Assembly (NCBI GenBank): GCA_937924755.1
Contig: CALEVZ010000011.1
Location: forward strand, 51,530 to 115,529
Origin: an uncultured bacterium
Lineage (GTDB): Bacteria; Acidobacteriota; Thermoanaerobaculia; Thermoanaerobaculales; Thermoanaerobaculaceae
Length of the DNA: 64,000 bases
Direction of reading: 5' to 3'
Shown: positions 1 to 9,233 of the stretch, one piece after another
Layout: every line of letters begins with the position of its first letter
Position numbering within the stretch: the first letter of the stretch is position 1
The notes under the pieces: generated by a model
Databases searched by the model: none
What the model saw: the letters and a program-made list of their open reading frames with translations, nothing else
Told to the model about the DNA's origin: nothing
Program-made: the position numbers and the translations under genes

Positions 1-385
1 TGGTGTACACCTCGCACCCCATGGCAGCCAGTACCGCCGCCTGGTAGCCCGAGCCGGTGCCGATCTCCAACACCTTGTCCCCCGGCTTGACGCCGAGCAG
101 CTCGCTCATCAGCCCGACGATGTAGGGCTGGGAGATGGTCTGACCCTCGCCGATGGGCAGGGGATGATCGGCGTACGCCTGGGAGCGCAGATCGGCCGGC
201 ACGAACAGGTGCCGCGGCACGGTGCGCATGGCGTCGAGGACGCGGGCGTCCTTGACGCCCCGCGCCTCGATCTGGGTACGCACCATCTCGGCCCGCGCCT
301 TCGCCCAGCTCTGCGAGTCGTCCGCGGCGGGAGCACCGCCGCATCCCCACGGCCACCCTCCCGCCAGTAGGAGCGTCACGAGCAT
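1..385 (-). CDS. pcm: Protein-L-isoaspartate O-methyltransferase, 3' part outside the window
   Basis: The enzyme methylates isoaspartyl residues in damaged proteins using S-adenosylmethionine, the first step of their repair. The visible 128 residues contain the family block GQTISQP (81-87) and SAM motif [11 protein letters not shown] (106-115); the C-terminal part is cut off by the window edge. The ATG at 385 is preceded by GAGGAGG at a good distance. The first ~20 residues are hydrophobic with a Cys at 15, so this may be an exported form, although the lipobox is poor (PWGC). It lies 11 bp downstream of the amidohydrolase gene, so the two probably share a transcript. A Tat-exported asparaginase-family enzyme is transcribed divergently, which hints at a shared theme of isoaspartyl turnover. 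Confidence 0.9.
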   Translation of the reverse strand, partial: MLVTLLLAGGWPWGCGGAPAADDSQSWAKARAEMVRTQIEARGVKDARVLDAMRTVPRHLFVPADLRSQAYADHPLPIGEGQTISQPYIVGLMSELLGVKPGDKVLEIGTGSGYQAAVLAAMGCEVYT

Positions 386-396
386 GGACGTCCTCC

Positions 397-2067
397 TCAC
401 GAACCACCTCCGGCCGCAAAGGCATCGCGGCCCGCCACCACGGTACGCAAGACCCGTGCCTCCCGCAGGGAATCGGGGACAGCGGCGAGCAGATCGCGGT
501 CGAAGATGGTGAAATCGGCGGCGTATCCGGGCAGGATGCGGCCGCGCCACGACTCCTCGAAAGCGGCGTAGGCGGCCCACTGGGTGAAGCCGAGGATCGC
601 CTCCTCGGCGGTGAGTGCCTCGGCCAGGTTCCAGCCCTCCGGGGGTGTCCCCTCCAGAGTGCGGCGCGTCACCGCCGCCCACAACCCCAGGCGCGGATCG
701 GCGTCTTCCACCGGAACATCGGAACCGAGGCAGAGCGCCGCCCCGGCTTCAAGCAGCGACCGCCAGCGGTACGCCCAGAGGGTTCGCTCCTGGCCGAGAC
801 GCTGGGGCACCCATGGCATATCCGAGGTGCAGTGGGTGGGCTGCACCGAGGCAACGACCCCCAGCGCGGCAAAGCGGGGCACGTCCTCGGGGCGCACGAT
901 CTGCGCGTGCTCGACGCGCGGCCGCATCCCCACCAGGCCGGCGCCGGTGAGGGCGGCGTCGAAGGCATCCAGGACGGCGGTGACCGCGGCATCACCGATG
1001 GCGTGGACGCACGGCTGAAAGCCGGCGCCGGCGATGCGCTGGACGAGCTTCACGAGGTGCCCCGGCGGCGTCAGCTGCAGCCCCGAGGTCGTCGGTTCAT
1101 CGCTGTAGGGCGCCGACAGCCACGCCCCGCGCGAACCCAGCGCCCCGTCGGCGTACAGCTTGACGGCGCGCACGGCCAGGCGCCCGTCGCCGCTCACCCA
1201 GGCGCCGCGAGGCAGCTCGGCGGCCAACAAGGCCTCGTCCGAGCCTTCCAGCATGCAGTAGACGCGGATGGGCAAGCGCCCCTCCTGCTGCAGGCGGCGC
1301 AACACCGAAAGCGTCTCCCCACCGGTGCCGGCGTCGTGGATGGAGGTAAAGCCCAAGGCGGCGAGCGCTTCGGCGGCACGCAGCACGCGGCGCTCGAGGT
1401 CGGCTGCGGCGATGCCGCGGACATGCTCGCTGACCAAAGACATGGCTGCGTCGACCAGGACCCCGGTGGGCTCCCCGGAGCCGTCGCGCAGAATCCGCCC
1501 GCCGGGGGGGTCCACGGTCGCGGCAGAAACCCCCGCCCGCTGCAGCGCCGCCCGGTTGACCAGCACGGCGTGCCCGTCCACCCGCCGCAGGATCACCGGG
1601 TGGTCGGGCACCGCCTCGGAGAGTGCGGCATGATGCGGGAACCCGCCCCCGGGCCAGAGGTTCTGGTCCCAGCCCCGGCCCTGCACCCAGCTGCCGGGCG
1701 GCAGCTCGGCGGCGGCGCGCCGGACGCGCGCGATCACCTCCTCATAGGATGCCGCCCCGCGCAGGTCCACCTGCTCCAGCGCCGCGCCGAACCCCACCAG
1801 GTGGCCGTGGCTTTCGGTGAACCCGGGGTAGACGTGGGCGCCGGCCAGGTCCACCACCTCCCGCGCCGCCCGCCGCCAGGCCCGGTCCCGATCGGCGGCC
1901 ACCACCGCCAAGATCCGCCCCTCCGCCACCGCCACGCTGGCGCGCTCGGCGCCGCGCGGCGTGTGCACGACGCCTCCCACCAGCAGCCGGTCGGCGCCGG
2001 GCACCGGGGCACAGCCGACCGCCGCCGCGGTTGCGGCGACCAACACGATGCCGGCCAGCTTCTTCAT
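397..2067 (-). CDS. YtcJ-like amidohydrolase, probable lipoprotein
   Basis: This 556-residue metal-dependent hydrolase belongs to the amidohydrolase 3 / YtcJ group; its substrate is unknown. It begins with a signal sequence ending in AAAVGC, so Cys19 is a likely lipid-attachment site. The metal-binding HGH lies at 87-89 within a TESHGH context, followed by the family segments HAIGDAAV and SDVPVE near the C-terminus. A longer frame runs upstream to 2247, but ATG 2067 starts the signal peptide and has TACAGT exactly 6 nt upstream with no ribosome site, which suggests a leaderless mRNA. Its stop is 11 bp before pcm. Divergent from the asparaginase gene. Confidence 0.85.
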   Translation of the reverse strand: MKKLAGIVLVAATAAAVGCAPVPGADRLLVGGVVHTPRGAERASVAVAEGRILAVVAADRDRAWRRAAREVVDLAGAHVYPGFTESHGHLVGFGAALEQVDLRGAASYEEVIARVRRAAAELPPGSWVQGRGWDQNLWPGGGFPHHAALSEAVPDHPVILRRVDGHAVLVNRAALQRAGVSAATVDPPGGRILRDGSGEPTGVLVDAAMSLVSEHVRGIAAADLERRVLRAAEALAALGFTSIHDAGTGGETLSVLRRLQQEGRLPIRVYCMLEGSDEALLAAELPRGAWVSGDGRLAVRAVKLYADGALGSRGAWLSAPYSDEPTTSGLQLTPPGHLVKLVQRIAGAGFQPCVHAIGDAAVTAVLDAFDAALTGAGLVGMRPRVEHAQIVRPEDVPRFAALGVVASVQPTHCTSDMPWVPQRLGQERTLWAYRWRSLLEAGAALCLGSDVPVEDADPRLGLWAAVTRRTLEGTPPEGWNLAEALTAEEAILGFTQWAAYAAFEESWRGRILPGYAADFTIFDRDLLAAVPDSLREARVLRTVVAGRDAFAAGGGS

Positions 2068-2073
2068 GGCTCT

Positions 2074-2102
2074 ACTGTAGCCGTGCCGCCATCCCTGAGC
2101 AA
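2074..2102 (-). promoter_or_regulatory. Sigma-70-type promoter for the amidohydrolase-pcm pair
   Basis: On the minus strand TTGCTC and TACAGT are separated by 17 nt. The -10 ends 6 nt before ATG 2067, so transcription should begin at or next to the start codon. Confidence 0.6.
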
Positions 2103-2149
2103 CGGCGACAGATGTCCCCCCCCTGCGCTCGTCATCAGCAACGCGGTGA

Positions 2150-2178
2150 TTGCGCCGTCCGCGCGCCTCACCTATGCT
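2150..2178 (+). promoter_or_regulatory. Sigma-70-type promoter for the asparaginase gene
   Basis: TTGCGC-N17-TATGCT. It would give a leader of about 45 nt carrying the GGGAGG ribosome site in front of ATG 2229. Confidence 0.55.
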
Positions 2179-2228
2179 GCAGAGCGAAACGCCGCGCCAC
2201 GCGCTCCGCGCCCGGCGGGAGGGATGCC

Positions 2229-3299
2229 ATGCCCCAGCTTCTGACACGTCGCCATCTCCTGCGCACCGGCGCCGCGGCGGCCGCCGCCACGGCCGTCGCG
2301 CCGCGCCGCCGTGCCGCGGCCGAAAACCCGCTCCGCCCGGTGGCGGTGGCCTCGGGCAACGGGCTCGCCGCGGTGAAGGAAGCGGTGGCGCGCATGCTGG
2401 CCGGTGTCTCTCCGGTCGCAGCCGCGGTGGCCGGCGTGGCGCTGGTGGAGGCAGACCCGGAGGACGTCACGGTCGGCTACGGCGGCCTGCCCAACGAGGA
2501 CGGAGTGGTGCAGCTGGACGCCGCGGTGATGGACGGCAGCACCATGCGAGCCGGCGCGGTGGCGGCGCTGGAGCGCATCAAGCACCCGGCCCAGGTGGCC
2601 CTCAAGGTCATGCAGCACACCACCCGGGTGCTGCTGGTGGGCGAGGGGGCGCTGCGCTTTGCCCGCGCCCACGGTTTCCCCGAGGAGAACCTGCTCACCG
2701 AGCGGGCGCGCAAGATCTGGCTGCACTGGAAAAACACCGCTTCCCCCGACGACGACTGGCTGGAGCTGCCGGAGGACAGCGACGACCCCGATATCCAGTG
2801 GTTCGAAAAGCGCTTCGGGCGGAGGCTCGCCCGGCCCACCGGCACCATTCACCTGTCGGCATGCGGGGGAGACGGCAGCCTCGGGTGCTGCACCACTACC
2901 TCCGGCCTGGCCTTCAAATTGCCCGGCCGGGTGGGCGACTCGCCGCTGGTGGGCGCCGGGCTGTACTGCGACGGCGAGGTGGGCTCCGCCGGCGCCACCG
3001 GGCACGGCGAGAGCTGCATGCTCACCGCCGGCGCCCACACCGTGGTGGAGTTCATGCGCCAGGGGGCCTCGCCGCAGGAAGCCTGCCTGGAAACCTGCCG
3101 GCGCATCGTCCGCAACACCCGCCTGGACTACCTGAAGGACGCCCAGGGACGCCCCCGCAACAACGTCACCTTGTACGCCGTCAACCGCGCCGGGGAGGTG
3201 GGCAGCGCCGCCCTCCTCTCCGGTGCTCATTTCGCCGTTTGCCGCGCCGGCGAAGAGCCTCGCCTGGAAAGCTCGGCCTATCTCTTCGCCCGCACCTGA
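2229..3299 (+). CDS. Tat-exported N(4)-(beta-N-acetylglucosaminyl)-L-asparaginase / isoaspartyl peptidase family (Ntn hydrolase)
   Basis: Members of this family self-cleave to expose an N-terminal threonine that hydrolyses glycosyl-asparagine, asparagine or isoaspartyl dipeptides. The 356-residue product starts with a twin-arginine signal (TRRHLLR, 6-12) and an alanine-rich hydrophobic stretch, predicting export folded to the periplasm. The expected autocleavage point is in PTGTIH, giving Thr206 as nucleophile. GRVGDSPLVGAG (233-244) matches the family's substrate-binding segment, and the GATGHGE region follows. GGGAGG precedes ATG 2229. Exact substrate cannot be decided; the neighbouring pcm makes isoaspartyl peptides plausible. 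Confidence 0.85.
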   Translation: MPQLLTRRHLLRTGAAAAAATAVAPRRRAAAENPLRPVAVASGNGLAAVKEAVARMLAGVSPVAAAVAGVALVEADPEDVTVGYGGLPNEDGVVQLDAAVMDGSTMRAGAVAALERIKHPAQVALKVMQHTTRVLLVGEGALRFARAHGFPEENLLTERARKIWLHWKNTASPDDDWLELPEDSDDPDIQWFEKRFGRRLARPTGTIHLSACGGDGSLGCCTTTSGLAFKLPGRVGDSPLVGAGLYCDGEVGSAGATGHGESCMLTAGAHTVVEFMRQGASPQEACLETCRRIVRNTRLDYLKDAQGRPRNNVTLYAVNRAGEVGSAALLSGAHFAVCRAGEEPRLESSAYLFART

Positions 3300-3326
3300 G
3301 CCGCCGCGGGCGAGCCGGGCGTGCGG

Positions 3327-3332
3327 TATCCT
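3327..3332 (+). promoter_or_regulatory. -10 element (TATCCT) for punA, leaderless
   Basis: TATCCT lies 8 nt before ATG 3341, there is no Shine-Dalgarno sequence, and no good -35 is seen. Confidence 0.4.
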
Positions 3333-3340
3333 TGCCGACC

Positions 3341-4186
3341 ATGGAAACGCTCACCCCCGGCCGCCTGGAAGAGATCGCCGCGGTCTTCGCCGCCCACCAT
3401 GACACCGGGCGGGTGATTGCCGCCCTGGTGGCCGGGTCCGGCATCACCCTCGCCGTGCCCGGGTGGACCGAGGCCGCGGAGGTGTCCTACCAAGCCATCT
3501 TCCCCTTTCCCCACCACCCCCTGGCGGGCCACACCCCGTCGCTGACCTTGCTGCGCAAAGGCCCCCTCGGCCTACTTGTGTTCAACGGCCGCTTTCACCT
3601 CTACCAGGGGTACAGCGCCGCCGAGGTGGCCGCCATCCCCCGCCTGGCGGGCCTGCTGGGCGCTCCACTCTACGTGCTCACCAACGCCGCCGGCGCTCTG
3701 GACCCTTCCTTGCGGCCCGGCGATCTGGTGGTCATCGAGGACCACCTCAACCTGCAGGGGGTCAACGCCCTGGTGGGAGAGTGGGCGCTGTGGCGGCAAC
3801 CCCGCTTCCCGGACATGACGAAGGCGTACGATCCCACTCTGCGCCGCTGGGCGCTGGCGGGAGCCCGCGAGGCGGGGTTCACCGCTCAGCAGGGGGTCTA
3901 CGCCGGGGTGCTCGGCCCCTCTTTCGAAACCCCCGCCGAGGTGCGCATGCTGCGCGCCCTCGGCGGCACGGTGGTGGGTATGTCCACGGTGCAGGAGGTG
4001 ATCGCCGCCCGCCACATGGGCATGCGCGTGCTGGGGCTCTCCCTGGTGACCAACCTGGCCGCCGGCTTGAGCGACACCCAGCTCACCCATGAAGAGGTCA
4101 TGGAAGTCGGGGCCATCGCCCGCCCGCGCCTGGCCGCCCTGCTCCGGCAGCTGGTGGCTCGCCTGGAGGAGGAGATAAACCATTGA
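3341..4186 (+). CDS. punA: Purine nucleoside phosphorylase
   Basis: This cytoplasmic enzyme splits (deoxy)inosine or (deoxy)guanosine with phosphate to give a free purine base and (deoxy)ribose-1-phosphate. The 281-residue length fits the trimeric PNP-II family. Visible signature elements are GSG (32-34, phosphate), GRFHLYQG (83-90), TNAAGAL (114-120), GPSFETPAE (192-200), GMSTVQEV (213-220) and SLVTNLAAG (234-242) with the purine-binding Asn238. The next gene begins inside its stop codon (TTGA overlap), implying coupled translation. deoC, which would use the deoxyribose product, is elsewhere in the window (56.2 kb). Confidence 0.93.
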   Translation: METLTPGRLEEIAAVFAAHHDTGRVIAALVAGSGITLAVPGWTEAAEVSYQAIFPFPHHPLAGHTPSLTLLRKGPLGLLVFNGRFHLYQGYSAAEVAAIPRLAGLLGAPLYVLTNAAGALDPSLRPGDLVVIEDHLNLQGVNALVGEWALWRQPRFPDMTKAYDPTLRRWALAGAREAGFTAQQGVYAGVLGPSFETPAEVRMLRALGGTVVGMSTVQEVIAARHMGMRVLGLSLVTNLAAGLSDTQLTHEEVMEVGAIARPRLAALLRQLVARLEEEINH

Positions 4187-4821
4187 AAATGCTGCCATTC
4201 GAGGTGGGGCCCTTTGCCGCGCGCTGCGTGGTACTGACCGACGACGGCGGCCGCGACGCCTTCATCGTCGACCCGGGGTTCGACGTCCAGGTGGTCGTGG
4301 AGGAGGTGCGGCGAGGGGGTCTTCACCCTTCCGCCATCCTCCTCACCCACGCTCACCTGGACCACGCCTACGGGGTCGCCGAGGCCAAGGCGGCTTTCCC
4401 CGCCGCGCGGGTACTGCTCCACCCGGCCGATCTCCCCCTCTACGAGAACTTGCCAGCACAGGCCGCCGCCTTCGGCTTCCCGCCCCCGCCGGTGCTGCCG
4501 CCCGACGGCTTCCTCGCCGACGGGGAGGAATTCCTGCTCGGCGGCGAGCGCCTGCTAGTTCGCCACGCCCCCGGCCACTCCCCGGGGCACGTGGTGCTGG
4601 TGAGCCACACCACGCCCAGGGTGGCAGTGGTCGGCGACGTGCTGTTCGCCGGCTCGGTGGGACGTACGGATCTGTGGGGTGGGTGCTTCGACACCCTGGC
4701 CCGCTCCATCCGCGAGGTCCTCTACGCCCTGCCGGGAGACACCCGCGTGGTACCCGGTCACGGCCCGGAGACCACCATTGCCACCGAGGCGGCCAGCAAC
4801 CCCTTCGTGCCCGCCCGCTGA
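4183..4821 (+). CDS. MBL-fold metallo-hydrolase, glyoxalase II-like
   Basis: This 212-residue metallo-beta-lactamase-fold hydrolase has the metal motif THAHLDH at 55-61, HSPGH later, VGDVLF with the bridging Asp and PGHG near the end. The layout matches the YcbL/glyoxalase II-like group, which hydrolyses thioesters such as S-lactoylglutathione; the natural substrate here is unknown. I chose TTG 4183, which overlaps the punA stop, because GGAGGAG sits about 9 nt upstream; ATG 4189, in the same frame, is the alternative. Confidence 0.85.
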   Translation: MKMLPFEVGPFAARCVVLTDDGGRDAFIVDPGFDVQVVVEEVRRGGLHPSAILLTHAHLDHAYGVAEAKAAFPAARVLLHPADLPLYENLPAQAAAFGFPPPPVLPPDGFLADGEEFLLGGERLLVRHAPGHSPGHVVLVSHTTPRVAVVGDVLFAGSVGRTDLWGGCFDTLARSIREVLYALPGDTRVVPGHGPETTIATEAASNPFVPAR

Positions 4822-4867
4822 ACCCGAGGACGAAAAGGTACGTTCTATCCCGCGATGGGAGGACCCC

Positions 4868-5554
4868 ATGCGCATTGCGCTTGCCACCGTCACGCTCCTG
4901 CTCGCCGGCGTCGCCCAGGCGAACGATGCCCGCACCCTCACCCTAAAGCGCCCCGCCGCCGGCGTGACCACCATCAACATTGACGCCGGCGTGGGCGACG
5001 TGCAGGTCCGCGGCGCCGAGGTCGACACCGTGTCGGTGCGCATCACCCTGCGCCCCAAGCGCGGGCTCCTCGATTCCCCCCGCCGCACCCGGGAACTGGT
5101 GAAGGCCGTCGAGCTGCGTGCGGAGGAGCGGGACTCCACGCTAGCACTGCGGCTGCGACCCGCGGCTCGCCAGGGCAACTTCGAGGCCTCCTGGTCGGCG
5201 GTCATCCCCGCCACTGCCGGCCTGCGCCTGGACGCCGGGGTCGGCGACGTGCGCATCGTCGGCGTCCAGGGCGGGGTCAGCGTCGACCTGGGGGTGGGGG
5301 ACGTGGCCCTGGTCGACGTGGCGGGGGACCTCAACGTGGATGTGGGAGTGGGCGACGTCGAGGTGACCGGCGAATGGGCAGCCTTCGGCTCGCTGCGGGT
5401 CGACAGCGGGGTGGGCGAGGTGACCCTGCGTACCCCCGACGGCCGCCAGCTCAGCAAGGGATTCGTGGGCAGGGGGCTTTCGACCACCGGGCCAGGCACG
5501 GCGCGCCTGCGCCTCGGCGTCGGCGTCGGCGATGCGACCATCGTGCTGCGTTGA
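4868..5554 (+). CDS. Secreted DUF4097-like beta-solenoid protein
   Basis: The function is unknown. The product has 228 residues and a clear signal peptide (about 1-18, cut after QAN). It then carries at least six copies of a G-V-G-D/E-V/A motif with approximately 20-residue spacing in the second half, typical of the right-handed beta-solenoid seen in the DUF4097 putative adhesin family. In that family each GxGxx turn stacks in the same position. GGGAGG precedes ATG 4868. It lies 46 bp after the MBL gene and may be cotranscribed. It probably sits in the periplasm or at the cell surface. Confidence 0.7.
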   Translation: MRIALATVTLLLAGVAQANDARTLTLKRPAAGVTTINIDAGVGDVQVRGAEVDTVSVRITLRPKRGLLDSPRRTRELVKAVELRAEERDSTLALRLRPAARQGNFEASWSAVIPATAGLRLDAGVGDVRIVGVQGGVSVDLGVGDVALVDVAGDLNVDVGVGDVEVTGEWAAFGSLRVDSGVGEVTLRTPDGRQLSKGFVGRGLSTTGPGTARLRLGVGVGDATIVLR

Positions 5555-5559
5555 CTCAC

Positions 5560-6671
5560 CGTCTCATCCCGCGGGGGGGCAGCTCGGCCGCCACCCCCCT
5601 CACCACCCCCCCCGGCGCGAGCCAATTGCTCCCGGTGGCGGTTCGCCACCCCCGGCAGGTCCCCCAACCCTGATTCAGCACCTCCAGCGCGGCCGCCACC
5701 CGGCCCCCGGCGGGCTCCCCCCTTGCCGCTGGCAAGTTCCAGCTCCAGCAGGCGGAGTCGCCCCTGGGCCAGGAAGATCCAGGTGTTGACGTCGTTGAAC
5801 TAGATGGCCCCGGCCTGCTCCAAGTGATCCCCGGCCCTGGCCAGCGGGCCGAAGGATCACGGCCGGCGAGGATCGCCGCCTCGCCAAGCCGGCACGGCAC
5901 GTCCCCCAGGGTGCGGTGGGCCCAGTTCATGCGGGGGTTCTCCTCGAGTACCCCCCGCAGTGTGGATACCGCCCCTTTCCCCAACGCCTCCGCAGCCAGG
6001 ACGAGGCGGCGCACCTCGAAGCGGAGTAACGGCGCGGCGGCCATACTGAGACCGACCTGGGAGGTCAAATCGCCGGGCTTGCTGGTCATGGATTCCCGGC
6101 AGGCGACCGCCGCCCGGGGGAGGGCTTCTCGGCGGTTGATGCCCACCCGGTTCTCGTGCACCCCTCGCTCCAAGAGAATGTGTCTCCCTCGGTGGCAAGC
6201 GCCTCCTGGTTGCGGGGGGTCAGCGCCAGGCGCCCGCTGGACCGCTTCGAGGCCAGCGGCGAAGGCCTGGCGAGGGTCCATCTTTTCACCTTCCTCTGCA
6301 ACCCGTAGTGGCTGGCCAGCTAGTTGCCCACCCGGGCGCTGGAGGGGTCCAACCCCCGTAGCCCGCTGCAGCGCCGCGAGCACCGCCGCCCTCGCCTCAT
6401 GCACCTCCTCGCGGCGAGTGAAGAGATACTCAGCGCGGTCATCCAGCAGGTCTGCCAGCTCGCACAGGAGGACGAGGCGATCGGGATCGGCGAGGAGCCC
6501 CTCGCGACAGGCGCCGGCGGCGTCGTTGACGAGGTCCTCGGGTGCTGCCTTGAAGTTCCACACCGAGTGGCGATGCTCCCGAGCCAGGAGCGCGCACAGG
6601 CCCTCATACACCGGGGTCCGACTCGGCGATCCGACGCGCCTGGCTCCACGCCTGGCGCGCCGCCGTGGCCG
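5560..6671 (-). pseudogene. Frame-shifted remnant of a TPR-repeat protein
   Basis: No single frame covers this stretch, but overlapping frames give protein-like segments that join into one TPR-like sequence. Examples are ARQAWSQARRIAESDPG (about 6610-6660), LLADPDRLVLLCELADLL (about 6450-6510), LALTPRNQEALATEGDTF (about 6180-6240, another frame) and WAHRTLGDV (about 5900). At least four frame changes and a stop near 6320 are needed. This resembles the C-terminal TPR region of acidobacterial Ser/Thr kinases or TPR proteins (inference). It sits directly downstream of the intact phosphorylase gene. Several frameshifts within 1.1 kb beside an intact gene argue for true decay rather than sequencing error. 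Confidence 0.6.
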
Positions 6672-9233
6672 CTACCTGGCCCAGCGAATCAGACCGGTGC
6701 CGTGGGGGTGGGCCAGCAGCTCGTGGAAGGGCTCCACGCGCACCGTGAAACCCTGCCGGCCACTGGCCGAGCACGGCACCTGGGCGATGAAGAGCAGCGC
6801 CCCGTCGGCTCGCCGCTCGGCGAAGGCCATGGCGATTTTCTCCGCCGCCACCAGCTGGTGGTGCTCGTCCAAGGGCCCGAGGATCACCTGCACCGCCAGG
6901 TCTTCCGGCTGGAGGGCGCCGGAGTTAATCCAGCAGCGCACGGTGAAGGTGGCGCCGACGCGCAGATCGGCCGGCAGCTCCGTCTCCACGTTGAGAATCG
7001 TCACCCCCGGCCAGGCCGCTCGCACCGTCTTGCGCCACGCCGCCAGGGCGCGGGCGCCGCGGTAGTCGTCCCGCGCCAGCACGGCGCGGCGGATCTGCGC
7101 CGGCACGTAGGCCCTGGTGAGGTAGTCGTGCACCATGCGGTTGGTGTTGAACACCGGGCAGAGCTCCTGCATCGCCGTCTTCATCATCGCCGTCCACCCC
7201 CGCGGCACGCCGTCCGAGCCGCGGGTGTAAAACAGCGGCACCACTTCCTGTTCCAGAATCTCATACAGTGCCCCCGCCTCCAGGCGGTCCTGGTAGTCGG
7301 CGTCGGCGTACTCCTCGCCGGTGCCAATGGCCCAGCCCACCCGCGGGTTGTACCCCTCGGCCCACCAGCCGTCCAGCACCGACAGGTTGAGCACGCCGTT
7401 GAACACCGCCTTCATGCCGCTGGTGCCGCAGGCCTCCCGCGGGCGCCGGGGGGTGTTGAGCCAAACGTCGCACCCTTGCACCAGGTAGCGGGCGATGACC
7501 GCGTCGTAGTCCTCCAAAAAGACGATGCGGCGGCGCAACTCGGGCCGCTCGGCGCAGTGGATGATGTCGCGGATCAATGATTTGCCGGCGTCGTCCCGGG
7601 GGTGGGCCTTGCCGGCGAAGATGACCTGCACGGGGCGGCGGGGGTCGTTGAGGATGCGGCCCAGCCGATCGAGGTCCCGCAGCAGCAGGGTGGCCCGCTT
7701 GTAGGTGGCGAAGCGGCGGGCAAACCCGATGGTGAGCGCCTCCGGGTCCAGCACCTCCTCCGCCCGGGCGAGGGCCGCCGGTCCCGCCCCGCGGGAGCGT
7801 AGCTGGCTCAGCATTCGCTTGCGGGCGAAGGCCACCAGGCGCTCCCGGCGGCGCTCGTGGCTGCGCCACAGCTCTTCCCCTGGGATCTCCTGCACCTGCT
7901 GCCACACCCGCGTGTCCCCCGGCTCCTCCGCCCAGCGGGGTCCCAGATAGCGGTCGTAGAGGCGGTGCATCTCGTCCGAGATCCACGTCCCCGGGTGCAC
8001 CCCGTTGGTGATGTGCACGATGGGCAGCTCGGCCTCGGGCACCCCAGGCCACACATCCCGCCACAGGGCGCGCGACACCCTCCCGTGCAGCTCGCTCACC
8101 GCGTTGACGAAACCGGCGAAGCGGATGGCCGTCACCGCCATGTTGAGAGGCTCGCCGCTACTACCCGGGTGGAGACGCCCCAGATCCAGCAGTGCCTGGC
8201 GGTCGCCGCCGATCTCATCCAGTAGCGGCCCCAGGTAATGCTCCACCATCTCCGGCGGGAAGACGTCGATCCCCGCGGGGACCGAGGTGTGGGTGGTGAA
8301 CACCGTGGTAGCGTGCACGATCTCCCAGGCCTCCCGCCGGGACAGCCCCTCCTCGGCCATCAGGCGGCGGATGCGCTCGACGCTGACGAAGGCGGAGTGC
8401 CCCTCGTTCATGTGGTACACCTGGGCCCGCAGTCCCAGGCGATCCAGCGCCCGCATCCCCCCCACCCCCAGGACCACCTCCTGGCGGATGCGGGTCTCCA
8501 TGTCGCCGCCGTAGAGCTCGTCGGTGATGTCCCGCAGGTCGGGGGGGTTTTCGGGCAGGTTGGTGTCCAGCAGCAGCAGCGTCACCCGCCCTACCTCCAC
8601 CCTCCACAGCTGCACCAGCACCGAGCGGGGCCCCATCGGCACGCTGATGCGTACCGGATGCCCCTCGCCGTCCAGGAAAGGGCGCAGCGGCATGGTGGAG
8701 AAGTCGTTGACCGGGTAGCGCTCCTGCTGCCAGCCCTCGGGGGAGAGGTATTGCCTGAAGTACCCCTTCTGGTACAGGAGGCCGACGCCCACCAGGGGGA
8801 TCCCCAGCTCGGACGCCGACTTCAGGTGATCGCCGGCCAGCATCCCCAGTCCCCCCGAGTAGTTGGGCAGGCACTCGGTGAGCCCGAACTCCATGGAGAA
8901 GTACGCCACCAGCGGCCGCTCCGCCGGCCCGAACACCTTCCGGTACCAGGTCCCGTTGCCCGACATATAGCTGTCCAGGTCGCGTTTGACTCGCTCCAGA
9001 TGGGCGAGCAGCGCCTCGTCCCCCGCCAGCGCCTCCAACCGCCGCTGATCCAGCCGGCCCAGCAGCAGCACCGGGTTGTGCCCGCTGGCCTCCCACAATT
9101 CCGGGTCGAGCCGCCGGAACAACGCCAGGCTCTCGTGGTCCCAGGACCACCGCAGGTTGTAGGCCACCTCTTCGAGGGCGGCGAGGGAGGGCGGAAGAGC
9201 CGCCTTGACCTCAAACGTTGCCACCGGGCGCAT
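6672..9233 (-). CDS. glgP: Alpha-glucan phosphorylase, GT35, short Thermus-type
   Basis: It releases glucose-1-phosphate from glycogen or maltodextrin. The 853-residue length and the N-terminal DUF3417-like segment (LPPSLAALEEVAYNLRWSW) mark the 'alpha-glucan family phosphorylase' subgroup rather than the E. coli GlgP type. The PLP lysine is in ACGTSGMK (about residue 606), followed by LNLSVLDGWW; the phosphate/PLP region includes FARRFATYKRATLL. I chose ATG 9233 because GGGGAGGTG lies 6 nt upstream and the family begins here; an ATG pair at 9261-9266 is possible and the frame stays open to 9479. A TPR pseudogene follows it. Confidence 0.92.
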   Translation of the reverse strand: MRPVATFEVKAALPPSLAALEEVAYNLRWSWDHESLALFRRLDPELWEASGHNPVLLLGRLDQRRLEALAGDEALLAHLERVKRDLDSYMSGNGTWYRKVFGPAERPLVAYFSMEFGLTECLPNYSGGLGMLAGDHLKSASELGIPLVGVGLLYQKGYFRQYLSPEGWQQERYPVNDFSTMPLRPFLDGEGHPVRISVPMGPRSVLVQLWRVEVGRVTLLLLDTNLPENPPDLRDITDELYGGDMETRIRQEVVLGVGGMRALDRLGLRAQVYHMNEGHSAFVSVERIRRLMAEEGLSRREAWEIVHATTVFTTHTSVPAGIDVFPPEMVEHYLGPLLDEIGGDRQALLDLGRLHPGSSGEPLNMAVTAIRFAGFVNAVSELHGRVSRALWRDVWPGVPEAELPIVHITNGVHPGTWISDEMHRLYDRYLGPRWAEEPGDTRVWQQVQEIPGEELWRSHERRRERLVAFARKRMLSQLRSRGAGPAALARAEEVLDPEALTIGFARRFATYKRATLLLRDLDRLGRILNDPRRPVQVIFAGKAHPRDDAGKSLIRDIIHCAERPELRRRIVFLEDYDAVIARYLVQGCDVWLNTPRRPREACGTSGMKAVFNGVLNLSVLDGWWAEGYNPRVGWAIGTGEEYADADYQDRLEAGALYEILEQEVVPLFYTRGSDGVPRGWTAMMKTAMQELCPVFNTNRMVHDYLTRAYVPAQIRRAVLARDDYRGARALAAWRKTVRAAWPGVTILNVETELPADLRVGATFTVRCWINSGALQPEDLAVQVILGPLDEHHQLVAAEKIAMAFAERRADGALLFIAQVPCSASGRQGFTVRVEPFHELLAHPHGTGLIRWAR

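Noticed and set aside
832..2244. 470-residue plus-strand frame opposite the amidohydrolase
   Set aside because: Low-complexity Gly/Arg/His-rich composition with no family features; the minus-strand frame has clear amidohydrolase motifs. Typical GC-rich shadow frame.
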